Shown: piece by piece, positions 24,208 through 36,309 of the stretch
How positions within the stretch are numbered: the first letter of the stretch is position 1
Layout: each line of letters begins with the position of its first letter
Assembly (NCBI RefSeq): GCF_027409185.1
Contig: NC_084460.1
Span: forward strand, 153,761,569-153,825,568
Origin: Cynocephalus volans
Lineage: Eukaryota > Chordata > Mammalia > Dermoptera > Cynocephalidae
Reading direction: 5' to 3'
Length of the DNA stretch: 64,000 bases
Translations under genes and position numbers: made by a program
The notes under the pieces: model-generated
Told to the model about the DNA's origin: nothing
Seen by the model: only the letters and a program-made list of their open reading frames with translations
The model's database searches: none

Positions 24208-26452
24208 AGATTAATTTAAACTAATAACAACTTAACTAAGATCATTACAAAAAAAAAGGAAACTCTACACTTTATTGTCATTCCTTCCCATCCTGCCACC
24301 CCAGTTTTTGACATCTTGTTGTTTTGAATGACATTTTTTAATATAGCCTATCTCTTACACAGCTGTTTTTGTCATTACCTTTATAGATTTGTCTTCTAGT
24401 CTACATACTAAAGATATAAGTTGTTTATTCACCACTCTTACAGCATTGGAGTATTCTGAATTTGTCTTGTACTTACTTTACTATTGAGTTTTATACTTTG
24501 AAATATTTTAAACTTCAGTGTCGTCTTATTTCAGATTGAAGAACTTTTTCTAGCATTTCGTATAGTATAGGTCTAGTGTTGATGAATTCCCTTAGTTTTT
24601 CTTTTTTTCTTTTCTTTTTTTTGTCTAGGAAAGTCTTTATTTTTCCTTCATATTTGAAGGCTCATTTTGCTGGATATAGAATATTTAATTGACTGTCTTT
24701 TTCTTCAGCACATTGAATGTATCATCTCACTCTCTCCAGGACTGTAGGATTTCTTCTGAGAAATACACTGAAAGCCATATTGTGTCTCTGTTGAGTGTTA
24801 TATGTTTCCTCTCTCTTGCTGCTTTCAGTATTCTTTCTTTGTCTTTGGTTTTGGATAATATGATCATATGTGCCTGGGGGTATTCCTCTTTGGATTGGGT
24901 TTGTTTTGTACCTGGATGCTCTCATCTTTCTCTATGCTTGGAAAAATTTCAGCCATTATTTCCTTAATTATATTTTCTAGATCTCTTCCTTTTTGTCCCT
25001 TACAGGTACTCCAATTATGCAAAATTTATTTCACTAGATGATGTTCCATAATTTCTGCAGTTGTATTTCACTTTTTCTTATTATTTTTTTCTTTTTGCTT
25101 CTCTGATTGGAAAATTTTGTATGGTCTGCCTCTGAGCTCACTGATTCTATCCTCCATTTGATCAAATCTGCTATTGGAGTTTTCTATCAAGTTTTTCACT
25201 TCAGATAATGTATTCTTTCATTCTAGAATTTCTTTTTTTTTTTTTTCATTGAATCTATTCCTTTCTCAAGTTCCTCATTCTGCTTCTGGATTACTTTCCA
25301 AATATTATTTAATTTTTATCTGAATTTCCTTGTGAATCCATGAACATCTTTAAGAGGATTAATGTAAATTCTCTCAGACATTTCATAAATCCACTGTTCT
25401 TCTGGATCCACATCTGGAGCTTTGTTGGTTTCTTCTAGGGGTGTCATATTTGTTTTTTGTTTGTTTGTTTTTCAATCTTTGTGTATTTAGGTTGATGCCT
25501 GCACATGTGAGGAGATGACTATTTGTTTCCGGTTTTGTAGGTGTTCTTTGCTGGTATTAGACCTTTATTGCTCAATATCAGAACTTCATCTCTGGTAGTT
25601 TTCTTTTTTTCCCCCTCCATTCTGTAGTAGATTGATAGTGGCCACTACCACATAAACACTACACTGGAACTGATTTGCTGTTTTACCCTTAATTCCTGGG
25701 TTCAGGATGACTTACTGTGGTGATGTGAACTTGAACACTGTGCCTGAGCTAAATTGTTTCCTTGCCTTTGTTTCTCGAACTGGGAAAGACTTTTCTTATG
25801 AAGTTGTTTTTTAATTGTTGGTCTTTTAGTCACTTCCAAGTCATGAGAAAACTCCATAGGAACAACTGGACTGTGAGGAAAATCCAGCCCAGGTCTGAGT
25901 CTTTTCCACAAATTGTGCCCCTTGGGCCACGATTGAACTGGCCAGTTTCTACTGTTTGGCACCTATGCTTACCAGGATTCAAATTAGCTGCCAGTATTGT
26001 GCCTTGATGCACCCCTGGTGGACCAGCCCTTCTCCCCCAGCACTTAAATGCTTTCCATGGGGAAGGCACTAGATGAATCCCTTGTGAAGGCTCAGACCAC
26101 TGGGCAAATCAGACACCCACTTTTTACTCTCTTCTCTCACCTCTGAGACAGCAGGTCCAGTGGCCTTCTTTGTATGTAGTGCTACACTGGCTTTGGGGGT
26201 GGGGGATAGAGCACTCCAAAGTGATCTTTTCTTTCTGCTGACTGTAGCCTCTTCCTTCTAAGTGGGCACAGAAACTTCACAAGTAGCTACACTGGCTTGG
26301 GAAATGGAATGGGGTCTTTCAAAATTGTATTTTTCCCAGCAGTCATGGCACTTTTCTCCCCTACAAGGTCTAAGTAGCTTTAGTTTTGTAGACTCCAGGT
26401 AGCTGCTCTGTGCAGTGTACCACAATGGCCTGTGGAGTGGCCAGGGATTCTT

Positions 26453-27918
26453 TCTTTCTTCTTAATTTTTTAATTTATTATTGATTATACATATTCATGG
26501 GGCACAGAGCTGACCATCAGCACCTATGCCCAAGATGTGGTGAGAAAAATCAATACTATCAACATGCCCACCACCTCAAATTGCAATTATTCCGTGTCCC
26601 CCACACAACCTTTCCTCAATGCCTGTCCCCCACCCCCTGCTCTGGCAACCCTAGGTCTGTTCTCTCTCTCTGCAAGTTCAACACACCACTGCGGTCTTCT
26701 TCCTTCCTTCTTTGTCTCTTAACTCCCACTTATGAATAAGGACATGTGGTATTTTTTTCTCTGTGCCAGGCTTATTTCACTTATAATTTTGCCGAAGCTC
26801 ATCCATTTTGCTGCAAATGGCAGAATTTCACTCTTCTTTATGGCTGAATAGTACTCAATTGTACATATATACCACATTTTCTTTGTTTAGTCATCTCTTG
26901 ATAGACATTTAGGTTGGTTCCAAGTCTTATCTATTGTAATAGAGCTGTGATAAACATGGGAGTGCAGGTATCCCTTCAACATGGTGATTTCCATTCCTTT
27001 GTGTGCATACCCAGCAGTGAGATTTCTGGATTGTATGGTAGATCTATGTGTACTTGTTTGAGAAAACTCCATACTGTTTTCTGTAGTGGCTATACTAATT
27101 TACAGTTCCACAAACAGTGTAGAAGAGTTTCCCTTTCTCCATATCCACCTCAGCATATGTTATTCTCAGACTTTTTAATATCCAGTCTGATTGGGGTGAG
27201 ATGATATCTCAATGTTGTTTTGATTTACATTTCCCTGATGATTAGTGATGTTGAGCATTTTTTCAAGCACCTGTTGGCCATTTGTATGTCTTCCTTCAAA
27301 TAAAGTCTGTTCAGCTCCTTTGCCCATTCTTTAATTGGGTTATTTGTGTTTTTACTATGTAGTTGTTTGAGCTCCTTGTATATTCTGGAAATTAATCCTT
27401 TCTCAGATGTATAATTTGAATGTATTCTCTCCCATTCTGGAGGTTGTCTTTTCACTCTGTTGATGGTTCCTTTGCTGTGCAGAAGCTTTTTAGTTTGATA
27501 AAATTCCATTTATTTATTTTTTCTTTTGTTGTTTGTGCTTTTGTGGTCTCATTCATAAAGTCTGCCCAGTCCTACTTCTGGAAACTTTCCCCCTGTATTT
27601 TCCCATAGTAGTTTTATAGTTTCAGGTCTTATATTTAAGTCTGTAGTTCATTTTGAGTTGGTTTTGGTTTATGGTGAGAGGTGCAGGTCTAGTTTCATTC
27701 TTGGACGTATGGATGTCCAGTTTTCCCAGCACCTGGTGTTGAAGGGGTAATCTTTTCCCTAGTGTATGTTCTTGTTGCCTTTTTCAAAGATCTGTTCACT
27801 GTAATTCTGCTTCTCTTTTCTGTTCCATTGGACTAAGTGTCTATTTTTATGCCAGTACCATGCTGTTTTCATTACTATATGTATACTTTGTAGTATAATT
27901 TGAAATCAGGTAATGTTA
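26453..27918 (-). mobile_element. Third L1, 5'-truncated, nested in the second
   Basis: A minus-strand L1 of about 1.47 kb, from the 3' UTR (ttgattatacatattcatgg, as in the copy at 5001) to mid-ORF2 (tttgtagtataatttgaaat). Its length equals the matching part of the intact element, so there is no large internal loss. The flanks agggattctt (26443-26452) and agtgattctt (27919-27928) are a 10-bp duplication with one mismatch. The frame is broken by several stops. Confidence 0.85.
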
Positions 27919-28111
27919 AGTGATTCTTCATCCAACCTACCATGGTTTTCCACACCTTTCTGGCTCCAGCAGGTGTCTCTTCTCTTCCTTGAGTTCTAGT
28001 GGCCCCAGGATGGCAGCTTTGTACTTTAATTGTTGCCAGTTGATTTCTTGTGGGGAAGGGGTCACACTAGATTGTCTTATCAGCCATCTTAGTGATGTTA
28101 CTCATAGTTTT

Positions 28112-30500
28112 TCTTTTAACCCATTTGTGTCTTTTACTTTCATCCTATTTGGGTTGTGGAGTATAAAGTGTGCCTCTGGTAGATAACATATGGTTGGATT
28201 GTACCTTTTTATCTATTCTGGCAATCTCTTTATTGGTGTATTAAATCTATTTATGCTTAAAGTAATTACTAATATAATAAGAATATGCATACCAATTTGC
28301 TATGTTTTATATATGTCTTATGTCTTTTTGATTCCCCTATTCATAACTGCTTTTATTTTGTGGTAAAAATATATTTTTCTGTGTATCATTTCAATTTACT
28401 TGTTATTTCTTTTGGTATATCATTTTTGAGTTAGCGTTTGCTCTGGTATTTTTTAAGTGGTTTCACCGAACAACTTAACTCAAACAATCTAGTTTGGATT
28501 TATACCAATTTAACTTCAATAGTATCCAAACACGTTGCTCCTGTATAGCTCCATATTTTCTCCTCCTTTGTGCTAGTATTATTACACAAGTTACGTATTT
28601 AGGCATTATATGACCAACAACATAGATTTACATTTATCACTTTACAGTTGTCTTCTAAATTGGACTGAGAAAAAAATAGTTACAAACAAAAAATGTATTT
28701 TTACTACCTTTTGTATTTAGCTAAATAGTGACCTTTACCAGTGCTCTTTGTTTCTTCATGTGAATTTGAGTTACTGTCTAGTGTTTTTTCATTTCAGTCT
28801 GAAAGACTCTCTTTAGTATTTCTTGTTGGGAAAGTGTGCTAGCAAAACATTTGTTTTTACCTGGGAATGTCTTAATTTCTCCTTCATTTTTGAAGAACAG
28901 TTTTGCTGAGTATAGAGTTCTTGGTTGACATTCTTTTTCTTTTAGCACTTTGAATACGTCTTCTCACTGATTTCTGGCCTCTACTGCATTCTGATGGGAA
29001 ATAAACTGTTTATCTTATTGAGGATCCCTCTTGCTGTTTTCAAGTTTCTCTCTTTGTCTTTCAGCAGTTTGACTATGATTCTACGAGGTGTAGATCTCCT
29101 TCATCTTTCTTGAAGCTTCTTTCTATTGAGTTTCATGGATGTTTCTTATCAAATTTGCAATGTGTTTGACTATTATTTCTTAAAATACTCTTTCTGTCTC
29201 TTTCTTTCTTTTCTCCCCTCCTGGGATTTTCATGTATGTTTGTATATTTAATGGTGTCCCACAGGTCTTCATTTGTCTTTCTTCTTCTTCTTCTTCTTTT
29301 TTTTTTTTTAAGTTTCTCAGACTGAATATTCTTAAATGATCTATTTTCAACTTCACTGATTCTTTATTCTGCCAGCTCATGTCTGTTACTAAACCCCTCT
29401 ATCAATTTTTAAATTTCAATTGCTATGTTCCAACTTCAAAGTTTCTATGTGGTTTTAAAAAATAATTTTCATATTTTTTATTGATATTCCTTACTTTGTG
29501 AGATAGTCCTCTTAAATTTTCCTTAGTTTTTTTAGATATAGTTTTCTATAGTTATTTTAGCATATTTAAAATAGCTACCTTAATGTTTTTGTCTCTTATT
29601 GTATGGGCTTTCACAGAAACTGTTTCTATTGACTTTTTTCCCGATTTATATATTTTATTTAGTTGTTTTTTGTATGTCTTATTTTTTGTTGAATATTAAA
29701 AATTTAAAACATACAATGTGTCAACTCAGTAAATAAGATCCTCCTTTTCTTGTTTGTTACCAATGTCTCTTGTTTCTGTTGTTGTTTTTGCTTTTTCTTT
29801 GTAGTGAATTTCCTGAACTAATTCTGCAAATTTTATTCTTTGATATATGTTGCCAATGAAGTATCTACTCTGTTTGCTTACTAATCAACTAATGATTAGA
29901 CAGTGATTTTCTTAACTTCCTGGAACCAATGCATCCCTGACATTTGCTGAGGGGCTCTGTGTATGTGCTGGAATGTGCCTTCAATGCTCAGACAGGCACT
30001 TTACAACTTGGACTTTGGCTTTACCTCTCGCTTGTGTAGATCAGCCTCAAGAAGATCAGCTAGAGGCGCTCTCAGGTCTTTCCTGGTCACACGTCAATGG
30101 TAGGCATGAGCACAGACCTATGCATATTCATTGTATCTAGATTCCCAGAAATATGTCAGAGCTTTTCAAAACTTCCTATGAATATCTCATTCCCAGCTTT
30201 TCCTTTGAAGTTTTTTTGGTCAGTTTCTTGTTTGCTCTGTTACTGCAGTCTCAGGCAGCTGTGATTTAAACAGTTGTTGATGATTGTTTTGACAAACTTA
30301 TTCTAAGAAAATGTTGTTTGGAATGAGTGAGCTTTGAGTCAGATCAAACAAAGACAAGCCATGTAAATGAGGATTTCTGTGGAACTGCCAGACAGATTAA
30401 ATAATGACGGTTTTCTGAGAATGGTGCTTTTGAGAGCTCCAATTTTAGTATGTACTCTCCAGTGGCTGTGAGGTTTTTCACTGTAATTGCAGGACTGTTA
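28112..30500 (-). mobile_element. Old L1, right part (ORF2 start, ORF1, 5' region)
   Basis: Continuation of the old L1 that began at 17520. The ORF2 start region (about 28112-28300), inter-ORF DNA, ORF1 (about 28800-29700, recognisable from gaagaacagttttgctgagt and agcactttgaatacgtcttc) and a long 5' region follow. A TTC run lies at about 29281-29298. It is broken in all frames. The 5' limit is vague. Confidence 0.65.
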
Positions 30501-31053
30501 ATTTTCAAGGCTACCAAGAAGCTGAGAGATAGGGACTGAAAGTAGGGAAAGTTAATATACCAAAAATTACTGAAACACAGCCATTTTTTAAAAATAGCAT
30601 CTTAGATTATTATCAGTTATTATTTAATTTTCAGAGTACTGAAAAAGTTCATTTTGACAGTTTTGCCAGTGTTCTTGTTGCTTTTATGGAGAAGCAGATT
30701 TTTGTAAGTTCTTCCTTTACCATGTCCACTGACATTTCTCTATTCACTTTCACATTCTGATAGTGATGGTATTTGGATGATTTTCATTTTTTAGTTATTA
30801 TAAAGAATGCCACTGTGAATATTTATGTTCATGTCATTCTGAACATTAATGCATGCCTTTCTCAAGGTCACAATGCTAAATTTTTGGAGTTCTACAATTT
30901 TGGTTTTCCTTTCTTTTTATTCATAAGGGTATTATAGAAGAACGTTACATTCCCTTGACTCTTTAAACATAGGTGGGGCCATAGGACGGTTCTGGTCAAG
31001 GGGCTATAAGCATAATCAGTATAACTTCTAGGTCAAAGCATTTAATCATAAGC
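30501..31053. other. Anonymous DNA with a weak L1 3'-end fragment
   Basis: The part at 30690-30860 resembles an old minus-strand L1 3' end (ttagttattataaagaatgc, gtgaatatttatgttcatg). The rest is unassigned. It forms the left flank of the intact L1. Confidence 0.45.
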
Positions 31054-31069
31054 AAACTATCTCTTCTTT
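31054..31069. repeat. Left target-site duplication of the intact L1
   Basis: The 16-base word aaactatctcttcttt recurs perfectly at 37822-37837. Together they bracket the element. The site fits L1 endonuclease preference: on the nicked strand the target reads A/T-rich, next to the poly(A) end. Confidence 0.92.
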
Positions 31070-31295
31070 TTTTTTTTTTTTAAATTTTATTTTGTCGATA
31101 TACATTGTAGCTGATTAATGCTCCCCATCACCAAAACCTCCCTCCCTTCTCCCTCCCCCCCTACCCCCCAACCATGTCCTTTCTGTTTGTTTGTTGTATC
31201 AACTTCAAATAATTGTGGTTGTTATATCTTCTTCCCCCCCCCCCCGTTTGTGTGTGTATGTGTGTATGTGTGTGTGTGAATTTATATATTAACTT
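31070..31295 (-). promoter_or_regulatory. L1 3' UTR with G-rich tract and polyadenylation signal
   Basis: Sense-strand 3' UTR of about 225 bases after the ORF2 stop. It contains a TG/CA microsatellite (31246-31278), a run of 12 G in sense (31234-31245) and a G-rich segment at 31137-31172 with several runs of three or more G, able in principle to form a G-quadruplex. AATAAA lies at 31086-31091 (complement), just before the A tail. A G-rich polypurine 3' UTR tract is known from other mammalian L1s. Confidence 0.85.
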
Positions 31296-34200
31296 TTAGC
31301 TCCCGCCAATAAGTGAGAACATGTGGTATTTCTCTTTCTGTGCCTGACTTGTTTCACTTAATATAATTCTCTCGAGGTCCATCCATGTTGTTGCAAATGG
31401 CAGTATTTCATTCGTTTTTATAGCTGAGTAGTATTCCATTGTGTAGATGTACCACATTTTCCGTATCCACTCATCTGATGATGGGCATTTGGGCTGGTTC
31501 CAACTCTTGGCTATTGTAAAGAGTGCTGCGATGAACATTGGGGAACAGGTATACCTTCGACTTGATGATTTCCATTCCTCTGGGTATATTCCCAACAGTG
31601 GGATGGCTGGGTCGTATGGTAGATCTATTTGCAATTGTTTAAGGAACCTCCATACCATTTTCCATAGAGGCTGCACCATTTTGCAGTCCCACCAACAATG
31701 TATGAGAGTTCCTTTTCCTCCGCAGCCTCGCCAGCATTTATCGTTCATAGTCTTTTGGATTTTAGCCATCCTAACTGGGGTTAGATGGTATCTCAATGTG
31801 GTTTTGATTTGCATTTCCCGGATGCTGAGTGATGTTGAGCATTTTTTCATATGTCTGTTGGCCATTTGGATATCTTCCTTAGAGAAATGCCTACTTAGCT
31901 CTTTTGCCCATTTTTTAATTGGGTTGCTTGTTTTCTTCTTGTAAAGTTGTTTGAGTTCCTTATATATTCTGGATATTAATCCTTTGTCAGATGTATATTT
32001 TGCAAATATTTTCTCCCACTCTGTTGGTTGTCTTTTAACTCTTTTAATTGTTTCTTTTGCTGTGCAGAAGCTTTTTAGTTTGATATAATCCCATTTGTTT
32101 ATTTTTCCTTTGGTTGCCCGTGCTTTTGGGGTCGTATTCATGAAGTCTGTGCCCAGTCCTATTTCCTGAAGTGTTTCCCCTATGTTTTCTTTAAGAAGTT
32201 TTATTGTCTCAGGGTGTATATTTAAATCCTTAATCCATTTTGAGTTGATTTTAGTATACGGTGAGAGGTATGGATCTAGTTTCATTCTCCTGCATATCGA
32301 TATCCAGTTATCCCAGCACCACTTGCTGAAGAGGCAGTCCCTTCCCCAGTGAATAGGCTTGGTGCCTTTGTCAAAGATCAGATGGCAGTAAGTGTGAGGG
32401 TTGATTTCTGGATTCTCTATTCTATTCCATTGGTCAGTGTGTCTGTTTTTATGCCAGTACCATACTGTTTTGGTTATTATAGCTTTGTAGTATAGCTTAA
32501 AGTCAGGTACTGTTATGCCTCCAGCTTTATTTTTTTTGCTGAGCATTGCTTTGGCTATTCGTGGTCTTTTATTGTTCCATATAAATGTCTGAATAGTTTT
32601 TTCCATTTCTGAGAAAAATGTCTTTGGAATTTTGATGGGGATTGCATTGAATTTGTATATCACTTTGGGTAGTATGGACATTTTCACTATGTTGATTCTT
32701 CCAATCCAAGAGCATGGAATATCTTTCCATCTTCTTGTATCCTCTCTAATTTCTCTCAGCAGTGGTTTGTAGTTCTCATTATAGAGATTTTTCACCTCCT
32801 TGGTTAACTCAATTCCTAAGTATTTTATTTTTTTGGTGGCTATTGTAAATGGGCAGGCTTTCTTGATTTCTCCTTCTGCATGTTCACTATTGGAGAAAAG
32901 AAATGCTACTGATTTTTGTGTGTTGATTTTGTATCCTGCTACTGTGCTGAAATCATTTATCAATTCCAACAGTTTTTTTGTAGAGGTTTTAGGCTGTTCG
33001 ATATATAGGATCATGTCATCTGCAAACAGCGACAGTTTGACTTCATCTTTTCCAATCTGGATGCCCTTTATTTCCTTCTCTTCTCTGATTGCTCTGGCTA
33101 GTACTTCCAACACTATGTTGAATAGGAGTGGTGAGAGTGGGCATCCTTGTCTAGTGCCTGTTCTTAAAGGAAAAGCTTTCAGCTTTTCCCCATTCAGGAT
33201 GATATTGGCAGTGGGTTTGGCATATATGGCTTTAATTATGTTGAGATACTTTCCCTCTATACCTAACTTATAGAGGGTCTTTGTCATGAATGAGTGCTGA
33301 ACTTTATCAAATGCTTTTTCAGCATCTATAGAGATGATCATATGGTCCTTGTGTTTGAGTTTATTAATATGGTGTATCACATTTATTGATTTGCGTATGT
33401 TGAACCAACCTTGCATCCCTGGGATGAATCCCACTTGATCGTGATGTATAATTTTTCGTATGTGTTGCTGTATTCTGTTTGCTAGTATTTTAGTGAGGAT
33501 TTTTGCATCTATATTCATCAAGGATATCGGCCTGTAGTTTTCTTTTTTGGTTATATCTTTACCTGGTTTTGGTATCAGGATGATGTTTGCTTCATAGAAT
33601 GAGTTTGGGAGATTTGCGTCCGTTTCAATCTTTTGGAATAGTTTGTAAAGAATCGGTGTCAATTCCTCTTTGAATGTTTGGTAAAATTCTGCTGTGAATC
33701 CATCTGGTCCTGGGCTTTTCTTTGTTGGGAGCCTTCTGATAACAGCTTCAATCTCCTTTATTGTTATTGGTCTGTTCAAATTTTCTACGTCTTCACGGTT
33801 CAGTTTTGGGAGCTTGTGTGTGTCCAGAAATTTATCCATTTCCTCCAGATTTTCAAATTTGTTGGCGTATAGTTGTTTATAGTAGTCTCGAATGATTCCT
33901 TGTATTTCAGATGAATCAGTTGTAATATCGCCTTTTTCATTTCTAATTTTTGTTATTTGAGTCTTCTCTCTTCTTTTTTTTGTTAGCCATGCTAATGGTT
34001 TGTCAATTTTATTTATCTTTTCAAAAAACCAACTTTTTGATTCGTTGATCTTTTGAATTGTTTTTTGGTTTTCAATTTCATTCAGTTCTGCTCTGATCTT
34101 AATGATTTCTTTCCGTCTGCTAACTTTAGGATTGGATTGTTCTTGTTTTTCTAGTTCTTTAAGGTGAAGTGTTAGGTTGTTCACTTGCCATCTTTCCATT

Positions 34201-35123
34201 CTTCTGAAGTGAGCATTTAATGCAATAAATTTTCCCCTCAATACTGCTTTTGCAGTATCCCACAGGTTTTGGTATGATGTATCATTGTTTTCATTAGTTT
34301 CAATAAACTTTTTGATTTCCTGCTTGATTTCTTCTTGGACCCATATGTCATTAAGTAGAATGCTGTTTAATTTCCATGTGTTTGTATAGTTTCCAGAGTT
34401 TTGTTTGTTATTAATTTCTAGTTTTAATCCATTGTGGTCTGAGAAGATACATGGGATAATTCCAATTTTTTTGAATTTATTGAGACTTGATTTGTGACCT
34501 AATATGTGATCTATCTTGGAGAATGATCCATGTGCTGATGAGAAGAATGAATATTCTGAGGTTGTTGGGTGGAATGTTCTGTAGATATCTGCCAATTCCA
34601 ATTGGTCTAGAGTCTTGTTTAGATCTTGTGTTTCTCTACTGATTCTTTGCCTAGATGATCTGTCTAATATTGACAGTGGAGTGTTCAGGTCCCCTGCTAT
34701 TATGGTATTAGTGTCTATTTCCTTCTTTAGGTCTAATAGAGTTTGTTTTATAAATCTGGCTGCTCCAACATTGGGTGCGTACATATTTATGATTGTTATG
34801 TCTTCTTGATGGATCAGTCCTTTTATCATTAAGTAGTGTCCCTCATTGTCTCTTTTTATGGTTTTTAGTTTAAAGTCTATTTTGTCAGATATAAGAATAG
34901 CCACTCCAGCTCGTTTTTCTTTTCTGTTTGCATGGTAAATCTTTTTCCATCCTTTCACTCTTAGTCTGTGTGAATCTTTATGGGTGAGGTGGGTCTCTTG
35001 TAGGCAGCATATAGTTGGGTCCTGCTTTTTGATCCAGTCAGCCAGTCTGTGTCTTTTAATTGGGGAATTTAAGCCTTTAACATTAAGAGTTGTTATTGAA
35101 AGGTGTTGATTTATTCTTAGCAT
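31296..35123 (-). CDS. L1 ORF2p: endonuclease-reverse transcriptase, intact
   Basis: This 1275-aa protein has the same length as human ORF2p. It nicks genomic DNA and uses the 3' end to copy L1 RNA (target-primed reverse transcription). The endonuclease (about 1-239) keeps N14, E43, Y115, D145, N147, D205, S228, D229 and H230. Position 192 is Ser, where human has Thr. The conserved block [14 protein letters not shown] begins at residue 469. The reverse transcriptase has D600 ([11 protein letters not shown]) and the FADD box at 700-703. The C-terminal Cys/His motif is C1130-x3-C1134-x7-H1142-x4-C1147. The protein ends SLIGGS, as in other L1s. The start gives an N-terminus, [14 protein letters not shown], that aligns with the family. 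It would be translated after ORF1 from the same RNA, across a 187-bp spacer. Confidence 0.97.
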   Translation of the reverse strand: MLRINQHLSITTLNVKGLNSPIKRHRLADWIKKQDPTICCLQETHLTHKDSHRLRVKGWKKIYHANRKEKRAGVAILISDKIDFKLKTIKRDNEGHYLMIKGLIHQEDITIINMYAPNVGAARFIKQTLLDLKKEIDTNTIIAGDLNTPLSILDRSSRQRISRETQDLNKTLDQLELADIYRTFHPTTSEYSFFSSAHGSFSKIDHILGHKSSLNKFKKIGIIPCIFSDHNGLKLEINNKQNSGNYTNTWKLNSILLNDIWVQEEIKQEIKKFIETNENNDTSYQNLWDTAKAVLRGKFIALNAHFRRMERWQVNNLTLHLKELEKQEQSNPKVSRRKEIIKIRAELNEIENQKTIQKINESKSWFFEKINKIDKPLAWLTKKRREKTQITKIRNEKGDITTDSSEIQGIIRDYYKQLYANKFENLEEMDKFLDTHKLPKLNREDVENLNRPITIKEIEAVIRRLPTKKSPGPDGFTAEFYQTFKEELTPILYKLFQKIETDANLPNSFYEANIILIPKPGKDITKKENYRPISLMNIDAKILTKILANRIQQHIRKIIHHDQVGFIPGMQGWFNIRKSINVIHHINKLKHKDHMIISIDAEKAFDKVQHSFMTKTLYKLGIEGKYLNIIKAIYAKPTANIILNGEKLKAFPLRTGTRQGCPLSPLLFNIVLEVLARAIREEKEIKGIQIGKDEVKLSLFADDMILYIEQPKTSTKKLLELINDFSTVAGYKINTQKSVAFLFSNSEHAEGEIKKACPFTIATKKIKYLGIELTKEVKNLYNENYKPLLREIREDTRRWKDIPCSWIGRINIVKMSILPKVIYKFNAIPIKIPKTFFSEMEKTIQTFIWNNKRPRIAKAMLSKKNKAGGITVPDFKLYYKAIITKTVWYWHKNRHTDQWNRIENPEINPHTYCHLIFDKGTKPIHWGRDCLFSKWCWDNWISICRRMKLDPYLSPYTKINSKWIKDLNIHPETIKLLKENIGETLQEIGLGTDFMNTTPKARATKGKINKWDYIKLKSFCTAKETIKRVKRQPTEWEKIFAKYTSDKGLISRIYKELKQLYKKKTSNPIKKWAKELSRHFSKEDIQMANRHMKKCSTSLSIREMQIKTTLRYHLTPVRMAKIQKTMNDKCWRGCGGKGTLIHCWWDCKMVQPLWKMVWRFLKQLQIDLPYDPAIPLLGIYPEEWKSSSRRYTCSPMFIAALFTIAKSWNQPKCPSSDEWIRKMWYIYTMEYYSAIKTNEILPFATTWMDLERIILSETSQAQKEKYHMFSLIGGS

Positions 35124-35310
35124 TTTATTGGTTGTTTGGTTGTCTTAGGTGTCTTTTGTTCCTTGCTTTCTGATTTACTGTTTGGTTTCTTTGTTTGTTG
35201 GTTCCTTAGGTTGTAGATAGTGTTTTTGTTAGCTTGTTTTCTCTTCATGAATGCCATTTTTATTGTACTAGCGGGTTTAGATTTTTCTTAGGTTTTTATG
35301 GCAGTGGTAG
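35124..35310 (-). other. L1 inter-ORF spacer, 187 bp
   Basis: Non-coding spacer between the ORF1 stop and ORF2 start. It is longer than the roughly 60-bp spacer of human L1 as I recall it. ORF2 translation in L1 relies on an unusual termination/reinitiation process. No IRES or other structure can be claimed from sequence. Confidence 0.8.
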
Positions 35311-36309
35311 TTATTTTTCAGGAACCAAACCCAGTACTCCCTTGAGGATTTCTTGTAAGGGTGGTCTTGTGGTAGTGAACTCCCGCAGTTTTTGTTTGTC
35401 TGAGAAATATACTATTTGCCCCTCATTTCGGAAGGATAGCCTTGCAGGGTAGAGTATTCTTGGCTGGCAATCTTTGTCTTTTAGTATTTTGAAAATATCA
35501 TCCCATTCCTTTCTAGCTTTTAGGGTTTGTGATGAAAAGTCTGATGTTAACCTGATTGGGGCTCCCTTATAGGTGATTTGACGCTTCTCTCTTGCAGCTT
35601 TTAAGATTCTGTCTTTGTCTCTGAGTTTTGCCAATTTGACTATGACATGTCTTGGAGAAGGCCTTTTTGGGTTGAATACGTTTGGAGATCGTTGAGCTTC
35701 CTGGATCTGAAGATCTGTGATTTTTCCTATACCTGGGAAGTTTTCTGCCACTATTTTGTTGAATATGTTTTCAATGGAATCTCCATTTTCCTCCCCTTCT
35801 GGAATACCCATGACTCGGATATTTGAGCGCTTGAGGTTGTCTGATATCTCTCTCAGATTTTCTTCCATGTCCTTGATTCTTTTTTCTTTCTTTTTGTCTG
35901 CTTGTGTTATTTCAAACAGCCCATCTTCAAGTTCAGAGGTTCTCTCTTCAACTTCGACAAGCCTGCTGGTTAAACTCTCCGTTGTGTTTTTTATTTCGCT
36001 GAATAACTTCTTCAGTTCAGCAAGTTCTGCTACATTTTTTTTCAGGACATTGATTTCCTTGTATATTTCCTCTTTCAGATCCTGTATACTTTTCCTCATT
36101 TCATCATGATGTCTAGCTGAGTTTTCTTGTATCTCATTCAGTTTCCTTAGAATTATCACTCGAAATTCCTTGTCAGTTATTTCAAGGGCTTCTTGTTCTA
36201 TAGGATCTAGAGTATGAGATTTATTAACTTTTGGTGGTGTACTTTCTTGATTTTTTGTATTTCTGGTGTCTTTTTTTTGGTGTTTATTCATTGTGGCAGG
36301 GGGTTTCAC
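35311..36309 (-). CDS. L1 ORF1p: RNA-binding chaperone, intact
   Basis: This 332-aa protein (human about 338 aa) forms trimers that coat L1 RNA and chaperone nucleic acids in the retrotransposition particle. Visible domains are a basic, low-complexity N-terminus (1-40); a Leu/Ile-rich coiled coil (about 50-160); an RRM with RNP-like strands NIRVMGIP (163-170) and PRHVIVKLA (219-227); and a C-terminal domain with PIRLTSDFSSQTL, ARKEWDDIFKIL and YPARLSF (287-293). The C-terminus is shorter than human. A second Met at residue 7 is an alternative start; the first is chosen as the longest frame. It lies upstream of ORF2 in the same transcript. Confidence 0.95.
   Translation of the reverse strand: MKPPATMNKHQKKDTRNTKNQESTPPKVNKSHTLDPIEQEALEITDKEFRVIILRKLNEIQENSARHHDEMRKSIQDLKEEIYKEINVLKKNVAELAELKKLFSEIKNTTESLTSRLVEVEERTSELEDGLFEITQADKKKEKRIKDMEENLREISDNLKRSNIRVMGIPEGEENGDSIENIFNKIVAENFPGIGKITDLQIQEAQRSPNVFNPKRPSPRHVIVKLAKLRDKDRILKAAREKRQITYKGAPIRLTSDFSSQTLKARKEWDDIFKILKDKDCQPRILYPARLSFRNEGQIVYFSDKQKLREFTTTRPPLQEILKGVLGLVPEK

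Larger units (their letters stand above)
21705..28111 (-). mobile_element. Second L1 inserted in the old L1, with internal deletion and nested elements
   Basis: A minus-strand L1. The 3' UTR and ORF2 end lie at about 21705-22440. A CT-rich tract at 22446-22494 marks a jump that removes about 2 kb of ORF2. The upstream part of ORF2 follows (22495-23830), then the inter-ORF region, ORF1 (about 24520-25600) and the 5' UTR (about 25600-26452, resuming at 27929). A gccatctt box near 28085 resembles the YY1 box at the 5' end of the intact L1. ORFs are broken. It carries a SINE (24054-24207) and another L1 (26453-27918). Outer limits are approximate. Confidence 0.75.
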
